From Actinoplanes sp. TFC3 (GTDB taxonomy: Bacteria > Actinomycetota > Actinomycetes > Mycobacteriales > Micromonosporaceae), in NCBI RefSeq assembly GCF_001553785.1, contig NZ_LOJP01000001.1:796990-834129 (forward strand): a stretch of 37,140 nucleotides of DNA, read 5' to 3'. The stretch's first letter is position 1; each line of letters begins with the position of its first letter. Under the pieces are notes generated by a model, which made no database searches, was not told the DNA's origin, and worked only from the letters and a program-made list of their open reading frames with translations. The translations under genes and the position numbers were made by a program. This document shows, piece by piece, positions 29,368-37,140 of this stretch.

Positions 29368-32300
29368 TCGCTGCGCGGCCCTACCTGATCGTGCTGGCGC
29401 TCAACGCGCTGATCGTCAGCCGCTGGTTCCGCACGGGCACGTTCATCGCCGCCGGGGACATGGGCGCCTACATCCGCCGGGGCTGGGCGCCCGAAGCCAA
29501 CTGGGCGTGGAACCACCAGACCACCGGCGCCGGGTCCGCCGGCTATACCATGGCCCGCGGCTTCGAGTTCGTCCTGATCTGGCTGTGCCGCGCGGTCGGG
29601 CTCACCGAGTACTCCGCGCAGTGGCTGTTCTACATCTGCATCTACGGGCTGGTCGGCTTCGGGGTGGCGTACCTGGCCGGCGCGTTCGTGCGCAGCGAAG
29701 CCGCCATCGTCACGGCCGGGTGCTTCGGGCTGCTCAACGGGTTCTTCCTGACCCGGCTGCCAAATCCGCTGAACATCATTTCGGTCGGGTCGGTCGCGCT
29801 CATCACGGCGATCGCGATGCGGGTCGCGATGGGCCGGCGGGTACCCACGCCGATTGCCGGGTTCGCGCTGATGCCGACCTCGTTCCTGTCGTTCAACCCG
29901 CCGATGCTGGTCGTCGCGTACGCGTGGGCGGTGGGTGGGACACCGGTGCTGGCGTGGCTGGTGCTGGGGCGAGCTTCGGCCGTACGGCTGCTGAAGTGGT
30001 TTGTTCTTGCTGCTCCTTGGGCCGTGCTGTTGAACGCGTATTGGCTTGTGCCGCTGGCGCAGAGCTACACCGGCGGCGGTGGGGCCACGGCCAACGCAAC
30101 CTTCACCGACCCGACGAACTGGTCCTGGTCGCAGGTCAACAACCTGCCGCCGAACATCCTCACGCTGGTGGCGAACTGGGCTTGGTTCCGCCCGCAATAC
30201 CTGCCGTTCGCCTCGGACCTGGACCGGCCGTGGTGGATCTGGATCCGCTATCTGCTGCCCGCGCTGGTCTTCCTGGCCCCCCTGCTGGCACCGCGGCGAC
30301 TGCGGCGGGTGGCGTTCGGGCTGGTCCTGCTGGTGCTGGTCTTCGTGTTCCTGAGCAAGGGGCTGCGGCCCCCGCTCAACCAGATCAACATGTTCCTGTA
30401 CCTGCACGCCCCCGGTTTCTGGCTGTTCCGCGAGCCGATGAGCAAGCTCGGTCAGCTACTGATCTCGTTCTTCGCGGTGCTGCTGGCGATCGGCGTGGAA
30501 GGCATGCTCCAGCGTTTGCGAACGTGGCAGCGCACGCGGATCCCGGGCTGGGCGCAACGACTGGGGTACGGCGGAGCTGCGCTGCCCGTGCTGCTCGTCC
30601 TGGCCTACCCGTACCCGCTGTACACCGGTGGCGTCATGCCCGACGAGCGCCCGACGCAACCGTCCACCCACGTGCGCGTACCGCAGTACTGGTGGGACCT
30701 GGCCGCCAAGATCGACGCCGACAAGCGCCCCGGCAAGGTTCTCGTGCTGCCCCTCGACGACTACTACCAGATGCCCACGACCTGGGGATTCTTCGGCGTC
30801 GACAGCATCGCCAACCTGCTCGTCCAGCATCCGGTCATCCAGCCCAAGCCCGACGGCTACTTCGGTGACGGGGCCGGGTTCAGCGCCGACGTGCACGCCA
30901 TCGAGACCGCGCTGCTGGCCGGCGACCTGACGCCGGTGCCCAAGCTGCTCGACGCCATCGGGGCCAGCCGGGTGATCGTGCGCCACGACCTGCTGCGCGG
31001 GCTGCCGAACCGCTACTTCGCCGACGACCGCGTCCTGGCCGACGCCATGGCCCGGGTGCCGGGGGCCGAACACGACGTCGAAGGCACCCTCGACCTGTGG
31101 GAATTCGCCAACGGCACAAGCCCAACTCTGCGTACGTACGACCGGCTGATCGATGCCCCCGCGCGCGCCGACGCCGGGGCTGCCGTGCTGGGCACCGTCG
31201 ACACGCGCACCGCCATCGCCGCGCGCAAGGACACCTCGGTCGCACCCACCAGCCCCCGGGTCGACAACACCGCCGTGGTGACCCCCGACGTGGTGCACTG
31301 GCCCGTGCCCGCCGTGGACAAGGGCTCACCCACCACCACGGTCGACATGTCGGCGGGCACGTACACGCTCGCCCAGCGCGCCCGCGCCGCCGCGGTGCTG
31401 CAACCGCACATCGACACCGCCACCAACCGGCTCATCCTGCGCGACCCCACGGTCGTCAAGGTAGATGGCACCGCGGTTTCCACCCGGCCGGACCTGAGCA
31501 TCCCGCTGCCCGCCGGCCGCGACATCCTGGCCATCAGCAGCGGCTCGCGCACCGTCTCACTGGACAGCGCCAACCCGTCGATCCAGGTCGGCGCGGCTAC
31601 CAAACTCACCCTGTACGCCGCTTCCAAGACACCCGCGCTGATCACCGGATACTCCCCGGTTTTCGACTGCAACAACTACGAACCGCGCCCGTGGAACCTG
31701 CTCGGGCTCAAGCTCTCCCGTTCCGGGCAAACCGTTCGGCTCAGCGCCCTCGACCACGCTGCCTGCACCAAGGTCGTGGTCCGTAATGCCAGTGCCGGCC
31801 GGGTCTTCCGGGTGCGGCTGCAATACCGTCACGTGGCCGGGGCGCGTCCGCAAATCTGTTTGTGGCAAACCAACTCGGCCGGTTGCGAACTGTCGGCGCG
31901 CCCGGTTATCGATGACGACTGGACCTCGTACGAGCGGGTCGTCACCATGGATGAGCTGTCCGACGAACTGCAGGTCATCCTGCACGCCGACGTTGGGGAA
32001 CGGCTCAAGCCGCAGACCGTTACGGAATACCGCAACCTGCAGGTCGACGCGCTCGACCCGGTGGTGACGCAAACAATCTGGCCGCCGGCCGTGCCCGACG
32101 TGACGGTGTCGCTGACCGCGGGAAGGCACGAACTGCGCGTCGATGGCGGAATGGCCGGGTCGGTGCTGGCGCCCTTCGAGCCGTTGGAGGATTGCTTCCG
32201 CTACGACGACGAAACCGCTGACGAGGCCGGGCTGGCGGCAGACCAGCAAATCGGTCCCGATGGGGAGACGACGTACACGCTCAAGGCGATCCGGCATCTG

Positions 32301-33008
32301 GCCTGTATCGGTTCGGAGGCCGATGGGGTGGGTGCGGGGTCGCTCTACGAGTTGTCCATGGAGGCGCGGAGCGTGGCCGTACGAAATCCCAAGTTTTGTT
32401 TGTTCTTGAAGGGTCCCGACCTGTGCCGGACGTTGCCATCGGTGGCCGCTTACAACGGCTGGACCCCGTATCAGACCCTGATCAACCCCGATCCCACCGC
32501 CATTGAGACGCGGTTGTATCTGTACGGGCTGCGGGATCTGGCCGGAAAGCAACAATCAACCGTCGAATACAAAGGGGTACGTTTACGGCCCGTCGCCACG
32601 CCATCGTCCATTGTCCTGGTTCGTGACGTAGCTTCCTCGGCCACGTCAAGCGTCGACTGGTCCCGCCGCAATCCCACTCAGTATTCCGGCACTGTCACCG
32701 CCACCGGGCCGACGACGCTGGGGCTGGCCGAGAACGTTGCTCCCGGCTGGATTCTCACCGGTGCCAAGGCTGAGAAGGTCACCATTCAGGGCTACATGAA
32801 CGGGTGGAAGCTGCCGGCTGGGGGCGAGGTTTCCCTGCGGTACGCGCCGGCTCGGGCGGCTCGGTATGCGTACTACCTGCTGCCCGTTTCCGTTGTGGGG
32901 GCAGTGGTTTACATGTACGTGTTCCAGCAGCCCGGTCGCCGGCGCCGACAGGTTTTTCGTCTTTTCCGGGGGCGGCTTCTTCGCTCTTTCCGCGGGGGGC
33001 GGTTGTGA
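29337..33008 (+). CDS. Large GT-C-like membrane glycosyltransferase (AftD/DUF3367-like)
   Basis: A 1,223-aa protein. About residues 10-430 hold a dozen membrane helices. The first outer loop begins with an acidic pair region, AAGDMGAYIRRGWAPEANW, where GT-C enzymes keep their catalytic Asp; GYTMARGFEFVLIW and LTRLPNPLNIISVGSVALI follow. The layout and the GLRPPLNQINMFLYLHAPGF motif recall mycobacterial AftD-type arabinosyltransferases, distantly. After helices, a long extracytoplasmic part carries two galactose-binding-like modules with related sequences (SPVFDCNNYEPRPWNLLGLK to about 930; LEDCFRYDDETADEAGLAAD to about 1090), then a last helix (YAYYLLPVSVVGAVVYMYVF) and a very basic tail. Likely transfers sugars from a polyprenyl donor to a wall polymer. 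GTG 29337 directly abuts gaagga, so the exact start is uncertain. Overlaps the next gene by GTGA. Confidence 0.8.
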   Translation: MPRALSRASLIAARPYLIVLALNALIVSRWFRTGTFIAAGDMGAYIRRGWAPEANWAWNHQTTGAGSAGYTMARGFEFVLIWLCRAVGLTEYSAQWLFYICIYGLVGFGVAYLAGAFVRSEAAIVTAGCFGLLNGFFLTRLPNPLNIISVGSVALITAIAMRVAMGRRVPTPIAGFALMPTSFLSFNPPMLVVAYAWAVGGTPVLAWLVLGRASAVRLLKWFVLAAPWAVLLNAYWLVPLAQSYTGGGGATANATFTDPTNWSWSQVNNLPPNILTLVANWAWFRPQYLPFASDLDRPWWIWIRYLLPALVFLAPLLAPRRLRRVAFGLVLLVLVFVFLSKGLRPPLNQINMFLYLHAPGFWLFREPMSKLGQLLISFFAVLLAIGVEGMLQRLRTWQRTRIPGWAQRLGYGGAALPVLLVLAYPYPLYTGGVMPDERPTQPSTHVRVPQYWWDLAAKIDADKRPGKVLVLPLDDYYQMPTTWGFFGVDSIANLLVQHPVIQPKPDGYFGDGAGFSADVHAIETALLAGDLTPVPKLLDAIGASRVIVRHDLLRGLPNRYFADDRVLADAMARVPGAEHDVEGTLDLWEFANGTSPTLRTYDRLIDAPARADAGAAVLGTVDTRTAIAARKDTSVAPTSPRVDNTAVVTPDVVHWPVPAVDKGSPTTTVDMSAGTYTLAQRARAAAVLQPHIDTATNRLILRDPTVVKVDGTAVSTRPDLSIPLPAGRDILAISSGSRTVSLDSANPSIQVGAATKLTLYAASKTPALITGYSPVFDCNNYEPRPWNLLGLKLSRSGQTVRLSALDHAACTKVVVRNASAGRVFRVRLQYRHVAGARPQICLWQTNSAGCELSARPVIDDDWTSYERVVTMDELSDELQVILHADVGERLKPQTVTEYRNLQVDALDPVVTQTIWPPAVPDVTVSLTAGRHELRVDGGMAGSVLAPFEPLEDCFRYDDETADEAGLAADQQIGPDGETTYTLKAIRHLACIGSEADGVGAGSLYELSMEARSVAVRNPKFCLFLKGPDLCRTLPSVAAYNGWTPYQTLINPDPTAIETRLYLYGLRDLAGKQQSTVEYKGVRLRPVATPSSIVLVRDVASSATSSVDWSRRNPTQYSGTVTATGPTTLGLAENVAPGWILTGAKAEKVTIQGYMNGWKLPAGGEVSLRYAPARAARYAYYLLPVSVVGAVVYMYVFQQPGRRRRQVFRLFRGRLLRSFRGGRL

Positions 33009-33970
33009 GCCGGCGGTTGCGGGGGGTTCTTGCGCTGGGGCTGGTACTGGTGCTGATTCTGGTGTGGCTGCTGACGCGGTGTTCGTCGTCGGCGGGCCCG
33101 GTTCGCGTGGCCGTGGTGGGGGACATGGCCTGCGACCCCGCTGACCCCTTGTTCGCCGCTGGTGGAGCCCACTGCCGCAGCCAGGCCGTTTCCGACCTTG
33201 CGGTTGCCCTGAACCCCGCTGCTTTCCTGGGTTTGGGAGACTTCCAATACGAGCTGCCCAAGGCCGACGCGTACAAGACCGTCTACGGCCCCTCGTTCGG
33301 CCGGCTCAAGAGCAAAACCATCCCCGTCTTCGGCAACCAGGAATACAAAGTCCAGGACGCCAACACCTTCACCGCCTACTTCGGCGACCGCATCACGGAA
33401 AAAAGGGGCTACTGGTCCACCGATGTAGGTAGCTGGCACATCGTCGTGCTCAACTCCAACTGCTCAGCGGTGGCTGGCGGCTGCGGTGCTGGTTCGCCGC
33501 AACAGACCTGGCTGGCCAAGGACCTCGCCGCTGACGGGAAACACTGTGCTTTGGCCGCCTGGCACCACCCGCGCTGGTCAACGGGTATCGCCGGCCCCGA
33601 CCCGCGAACAGCCGACCTCTACCAGACGCTGTACGACAACAAGGTCGAGCTGGTGCTGTCCGGTCACGAAGCCGACTACGAGCGCTTTCCCCCTCTGAAC
33701 ACCGCTGGAGTTCGCGATGAGCATGGGGTCCGGCAGTTCGTGGTGGGAACGGGCGGTCAGGCGCATTACCGACCGGCGGCCCAGGACGATGCCTATGACG
33801 AGTTGGGGAACCCGGTGGTTGCTGCTGGGCGGCCGGCTGGGGAATTCGTGGATTACGACCATCATGGGGTGCTGGAGATGTCGCTTTCCGAGGATGGGTA
33901 TGGATGGAGCTGGCACCCGCTGGAAGCCGCCAAGCCGGTGACGGACTCAGGCAGCGGGACTTGCTTCTGA
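33005..33970 (+). CDS. Membrane-anchored metallophosphoesterase with altered motifs
   Basis: A 321-aa protein with an N-terminal anchor helix (GVLALGLVLVLILVWLL), so the enzyme domain faces outside. Calcineurin-like motifs in order: GDMACD (Asp40), GLGDFQYE (Asp79, Tyr82, as in purple-acid-phosphatase types), FGNQEYK (Asn111), AAWHHPR (His187/188) and LSGHEADYERF (His221). Family members normally have GNH(D/E) and GHxHxY; here the GNH His is Gln112 and the second GHxH His is Ala223. One is the substrate-contacting His and the other a metal ligand, so activity may be changed or lost. GTG 33005 overlaps the glycosyltransferase stop (GTGA), indicating coupled translation and a shared envelope role. 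Confidence 0.88.
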   Translation: MSRRLRGVLALGLVLVLILVWLLTRCSSSAGPVRVAVVGDMACDPADPLFAAGGAHCRSQAVSDLAVALNPAAFLGLGDFQYELPKADAYKTVYGPSFGRLKSKTIPVFGNQEYKVQDANTFTAYFGDRITEKRGYWSTDVGSWHIVVLNSNCSAVAGGCGAGSPQQTWLAKDLAADGKHCALAAWHHPRWSTGIAGPDPRTADLYQTLYDNKVELVLSGHEADYERFPPLNTAGVRDEHGVRQFVVGTGGQAHYRPAAQDDAYDELGNPVVAAGRPAGEFVDYDHHGVLEMSLSEDGYGWSWHPLEAAKPVTDSGSGTCF

Positions 33971-33988
33971 CCAAGGTCGGCCTTCGCC

Positions 33989-35131
33989 TCAGCGCCGGTT
34001 CGATGCGATCGGAAGGTCCTGCGCGTAGGCCCCAGCGGTCACCTCGGCCGCGCGGTCCCAGCCCAGCTGGTTCCGCACCGATTCCAGCCCCGCAGACGCA
34101 TACCGCCGCCACCCCACCTCATCTCGCAGCAGCCCGGCAATGGCGTCAGCCAAAGCCAAAGGCCGAGCCGGCGGCACCGCAACCCCATTGACCCCGGGCT
34201 CCAGAACGGCCCGTACGCAAGCGACATCGGTAGCCACCACCGGCAGCCCCACGCTCATGGCCTCGGCAACAGCCATGGCCGGCGGCGACGTGGTGTAGTC
34301 GAACTTGAACGGCCAAGTTCCCACCTGAGCCGCGGCGAATTCGCCCAGCAGGTCCGGCACCGGTGTCGTAACGACTTCGACGTCCGAAAGGGCACCCGCT
34401 CGGTCCAGGATGGCGGGCAGTTCGGGGCGGGGGATCAGCAGCAGCCGTAGCCGGGCATCGGGAACGCGGGATTTGATGGAAGGCCAGGCGGCCAGCAGGG
34501 TGTCGAGCCCGCGAACGGTTTCGGCTCGGCCGGCGAAGACGACTGCAGGGGCTGCTGCGGAGAACGAGGCGCGTCGGGAGTCGGTGGGTGCGCCGGAGGG
34601 GAGACGGCGAACGTCGAAACCGCGCAGCCGGGCCGCGACCCTCGGGTCGGGGGTGAGCACTGTGGATACGCCGGCGCGACGCAACGCGGCGGTAGCGATG
34701 AAAGGCGGCAGCAGGGTGGTCAGGGCGACGCGCGGTTGCAGAACATTGGACGCACGCATCTCGGCCAAGGACGCCCGGCGCCAGGTTGCGGGACCAGGAA
34801 CAGTGGGCCACGCGTACGCGGTCAGCACGGTCTTGTAAGGCCGCAACACCGGCATCGCAGCTTGCAGCGGGCCCAGAGCGCCAGCGTGCAGGTGCACGAC
34901 ATCGGGTTGAATGCGCGCCAGCACCCCGGCCAGCGCGGCTGTGCGGCCGAGGGGGAAAGACGCAACCGTGCCGCCTAGTTCGTCGACTTCCTGGAAGACC
35001 GAAGCCCCGTCATGAGCCTGCGACGTGACGAGGAAATGCTCGCCTGGTACGCGCGAAGCCGTCTCCGTGACCGTGCGACCCATGGCCTCGTGCGACGAGA
35101 ACTCCGCTATGAGGTGAACGATGCGTCTCAT
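33989..35131 (-). CDS. Glycosyltransferase, GT4-like (GT-B fold)
   Basis: A 380-aa cytoplasmic or membrane-associated enzyme. The N-terminal Rossmann-like half has VHLIAEFSSHEAMGRTVTET and DVVHLHAGALGPL. The C-terminal nucleotide-sugar half has VVFAGRAETVRGLDTLLAAW, LRLLLIPRPELP and MAVAEAMSVGLPVVATDV, the region of the EX7E motif, followed by VNGVAVPP. Donor and acceptor are not deducible. Its start overlaps the stop of the GT2 gene by ATGA (35128-35131). It converges with the metallophosphoesterase, 18 bp apart, without an obvious terminator. Confidence 0.9.
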   Translation of the reverse strand: MRRIVHLIAEFSSHEAMGRTVTETASRVPGEHFLVTSQAHDGASVFQEVDELGGTVASFPLGRTAALAGVLARIQPDVVHLHAGALGPLQAAMPVLRPYKTVLTAYAWPTVPGPATWRRASLAEMRASNVLQPRVALTTLLPPFIATAALRRAGVSTVLTPDPRVAARLRGFDVRRLPSGAPTDSRRASFSAAAPAVVFAGRAETVRGLDTLLAAWPSIKSRVPDARLRLLLIPRPELPAILDRAGALSDVEVVTTPVPDLLGEFAAAQVGTWPFKFDYTTSPPAMAVAEAMSVGLPVVATDVACVRAVLEPGVNGVAVPPARPLALADAIAGLLRDEVGWRRYASAGLESVRNQLGWDRAAEVTAGAYAQDLPIASNRR

Positions 35132-35970
35132 GCGACCCGGCTGTCCCGCGAAGCACCAGCCGAAGAAGAGCCAGCCGGCGAAGCACTGCGACTGTCGCGC
35201 ACGCCGAGCAGCAACCCCGCTGCCTCCGTGGCCTTCAGCGCGACCAGCCCCGCGGTCAGCACGGGATGCCGCAGCAGCGCCCCAGGCTTGCGTACCAGTG
35301 CGGTGCGCGCGAACTTGGTGTTCGAATCGGCATGCATACTGACATACTGGTCGATCCAGCGGCCGTAGTAGCGCTTCTTCGCGAACGTAGCCCTCAGCTT
35401 GATGCGGCCCTCGTCGTGCCAGATGTAGCTGGTCACGCGGCCCACCGTGGCCACCGCGCGGGTGCGATCGGCCAGGTCCCAGTCTTCGGCTGCGGTCAGG
35501 TTCTCGTCCCAGCCACCGAGGTCCTCGATCAGTTCGCGGCGGAAGGCGCGCGGGGACTCCACAGCCGGGTCGCCGACGTACAAGCTTTTTTCCAGCTCGC
35601 GGCAGTGCGCCAGGAAGCCGTCACCGAAGGAGCGTTCCGGGATGACCAGCGCCCCGGTGGCAGGCGAGGCCTCGAAGGTACGCGCGATGTCGGCGGCGAT
35701 CGTTGGTTCCATCACCATGTCGGAGTCGATGAACACGACGACGTCGCCGGTGCTGCACTTGGTGCCGTGGTTGCGCTGCGCGCTGCGCTCGGGTCCCCAC
35801 TGCAGCACCTGGTCGGCGAAGCGCTCGCCGATGGCAACCGTGGCGTCGGTGGATCCGTTGTCCACCACCACGATTTCGACCTCGGCATGCGTCTGGGAGC
35901 GCAACGATCCAAGACAAGCCGCGAGGGTACGTCCGGAGTTGCGCGTCGGCACGACAAAGCTGATCTTCAT
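35128..35970 (-). CDS. Glycosyltransferase family 2 (GT-A fold)
   Basis: A 280-aa enzyme. It begins MKISFVVPTRNSGRTLAACL, then VEIVVVDNGSTDAT, the metal-binding DxD as DVVVFIDSDMVMEPT, and the acceptor-side ED motif in ENLTAAEDWDLADR. The C-terminal part has RYYGRWIDQYVSMHADSNT and a single hydrophobic segment (VLTAGLVALKATEAAGLLLG) that may touch the membrane. Last residues are Ser/Ala-rich. It adds a sugar in synthesis of a surface glycan. Starts 9 bp after the upstream GT4 gene and overlaps the downstream GT4 gene, so the three form an operon. Confidence 0.93.
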   Translation of the reverse strand: MKISFVVPTRNSGRTLAACLGSLRSQTHAEVEIVVVDNGSTDATVAIGERFADQVLQWGPERSAQRNHGTKCSTGDVVVFIDSDMVMEPTIAADIARTFEASPATGALVIPERSFGDGFLAHCRELEKSLYVGDPAVESPRAFRRELIEDLGGWDENLTAAEDWDLADRTRAVATVGRVTSYIWHDEGRIKLRATFAKKRYYGRWIDQYVSMHADSNTKFARTALVRKPGALLRHPVLTAGLVALKATEAAGLLLGVRDSRSASPAGSSSAGASRDSRVA

Positions 35971-35979
35971 ACGAACTCC

Positions 35980-37083
35980 TCAGGCAGCAACGAGACCAAC
36001 GGAAACAGCGGGCACCCGGGCCTGGGTCAGCACCGCATCCAGCAGGCGATCGGCCACCTCGTCCCAGGAGTGCGCACCCCCGTACGGCAGCGGCTCGAAC
36101 GACTGGCTCTGCCAAGCGGGCAGCAGGTCGACCATCCAGCGAGCCAATGCGTCCGGGCTCGGCGGTACGACGACCCCGCCGGCGGCCAGCGTCGAGTCGC
36201 GCAGACCCGGGACGTCGTACGCGATGGTCGGTGTTCCCAGGGCAGCGGCCTCGGTGACCACCAGTCCCCAGCCCTCCCGCACGCTCGTCGAAACGTGCGC
36301 ATGAGCCCGAGCCATCAGATCGTGCTTGACCGCCTCGCTGACCCGCCCGAAGAACTCGACGCCGTCGGGGCGAGCACGACGCAGCTTGCCCAGCAGCGGA
36401 CCGCCGCCGATCATCCACAGCTGAAGGCCGGGCAGCTCCCGGTGCGCGTTCTGCACCGCACGCAGCACATCCCACGGGCGCTTGTAGCTGACCATCCGGC
36501 CGCAGAACACCACAGTCGGACGATCTTCCTTGGGCGACAACCGCGACTGCGAAGGCGGTTCGAAGCCTTCCGGTACGACGGTCACGTCGCGAGCACCGAA
36601 CCGGGCCAGCGCATCCCGCGTCGACTCGGAGACCGCCAGCACCGGAGAAGAAGCGAGCCGGTGCAGCCAGCGCGGTTCGAGGGCGTGCCGGCCAAGATGC
36701 GCGACCAGCGGCGGGGCATTGTGGTGCCAGATCTCCTCACAGGTCTGGTGCACCAACGCGACCGTACGAGCCCCGTCATCAACCCACTCATGAGCCAGGA
36801 ACGGCACGGTGTTGGTCTCGTCGATGACCACGTCGAAGCTGCCCCGCCCGCACCGTTCCCACCAGCGCCGGGCTTCGCGGTAAACGGTGAACCGGTTCCC
36901 GGCGCGGATCACCCGGTAGCCGTCGGCCATCTCCACGGCCGGGCGACCGGCTACCGAGGCGGCGAACAGGGTGACCTGGTGGCCGGCGGCTACCCACCGG
37001 CGCAGCACCTGCTCGGTGTACACCTCGGCGCCCCCGGCCGCCGGGTGGGCCAGGTCGCGCCAGTTCAGGACGAGGATGCGCAC
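35980..37083 (-). CDS. Glycosyltransferase, GT4 family
   Basis: A 367-aa GT-B enzyme. It opens MRILVLNWRDLAHPAAGGAE, the N-terminal glycine loop typical of GT4 surface-glycan enzymes; DVVIDETNTVPFLA and LVHQTCEEIWHHN follow. The C-terminal half has VVFCGRMVSYKRPWDVLRAV, LWMIGGGPLLGKLR, FFGRVSEAVKHDLMARAHAH and the EX7E motif EGWGLVVTEAAALGTP. Probably retaining; donor unknown. GTG 37083 has ttggag about 8 nt upstream. First complete gene of the glycosyltransferase operon in the window; the gene before it is cut by the window end. Confidence 0.93.
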   Translation of the reverse strand: MRILVLNWRDLAHPAAGGAEVYTEQVLRRWVAAGHQVTLFAASVAGRPAVEMADGYRVIRAGNRFTVYREARRWWERCGRGSFDVVIDETNTVPFLAHEWVDDGARTVALVHQTCEEIWHHNAPPLVAHLGRHALEPRWLHRLASSPVLAVSESTRDALARFGARDVTVVPEGFEPPSQSRLSPKEDRPTVVFCGRMVSYKRPWDVLRAVQNAHRELPGLQLWMIGGGPLLGKLRRARPDGVEFFGRVSEAVKHDLMARAHAHVSTSVREGWGLVVTEAAALGTPTIAYDVPGLRDSTLAAGGVVVPPSPDALARWMVDLLPAWQSQSFEPLPYGGAHSWDEVADRLLDAVLTQARVPAVSVGLVAA

Positions 37084-37098
37084 AGCAACTCCAAGGGG

Positions 37099-37140
37099 TC
37101 AGACGGCGGCGGGGGCGCCGAGGTGTACACCGAGCAGGTC
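37099..37140 (-). CDS. C-terminal end of an upstream gene, cut by the window
   Basis: The last 13 codons (DLLGVHLGAPAAV) and a TGA at 37101-37099 are read on the minus strand, 15 bp before the GT4 start. The spacing and direction suggest another member of the glycosyltransferase operon. Nothing can be said about its product. Confidence 0.5.
   Translation of the reverse strand, partial: DLLGVHLGAPAAV

Noticed and set aside
29241..31298. Long minus-strand frames opposite the large glycosyltransferase
   Set aside because: Gln/Arg/Pro- or Gly/Val-rich antisense products without motifs; the plus-strand frame has clear membrane topology.
35447..36304. A 285-codon plus-strand frame opposite the glycosyltransferases
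   Set aside because: Ser/Arg/Thr-rich antisense product; the GT2 and GT4 motifs on the other strand are certain.

Overview
The window looks like the chromosome of a high-GC actinomycete, probably a mycelial one near Micromonosporaceae (for example Actinoplanes). That is inferred from GC-rich codon use with strong third-position GC, frequent GTG and TTG starts, GGAGG-type ribosome binding sites, NarL-type two-component pairs, secreted CBM and LysM proteins, and tight ATGA/GTGA gene overlaps. No rRNA, tRNA or CRISPR array was seen.

Bases 1-9,100 are an accessory, decaying region. It opens with the edge of a cluster of tandem tyrosine recombinases (resembling recombinase-in-trio elements), one with its catalytic core collapsed at a perfect 30-nt palindrome. 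Next comes a two-gene operon for an uncharacterised protein and a PD-(D/E)XK-like nuclease candidate. After it lie three AraC-family paralogues in a row: one fused by a lost stop codon to the next, one a frameshifted and deleted remnant, and one interrupted by an in-frame amber codon. They are followed by a STAS gene broken by a 7-bp tandem duplication, an intact MarR regulator convergent with a dienelactone-hydrolase-like enzyme, and a heavily deleted FtsX-type ABC permease.

Bases 9,100-18,900 are mostly secreted or envelope proteins: a GH30/CBM6 glycosidase, a LysM plus M15 (VanY-like) peptidase, an LVIVD-repeat protein divergent from a DUF305 protein, a HAD-IIA phosphatase, and two membrane proteins of unknown role. 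Between the glycosidase and the peptidase is a compact operon of a LuxR-HTH-only protein, a larger TrmB-like/LuxR regulator and, one base after its stop, a 47-aa secreted peptide. It is the best candidate here for an undescribed signalling system.

Bases 18,875-22,445 form an ABC-2 transporter plus NarL-type two-component operon, with every junction overlapping or only a few bases long and a 20-bp palindrome upstream that could be the response-regulator operator. Bases 22,586-28,953 (minus) hold a hybrid histidine kinase, a second overlapping kinase, a large secreted protein of three FN3 domains and seven cysteine-pair repeats, and a small basic membrane protein whose ribosome binding site lies in a long hairpin.

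Bases 29,092-37,140 are a cell-surface polysaccharide locus: a small membrane protein, a 1,223-aa GT-C-like membrane glycosyltransferase with two galactose-binding-like modules, a membrane-anchored metallophosphoesterase lacking two usual histidines, and, convergent with these, three soluble glycosyltransferases (GT4, GT2, GT4) plus the tail of another gene.
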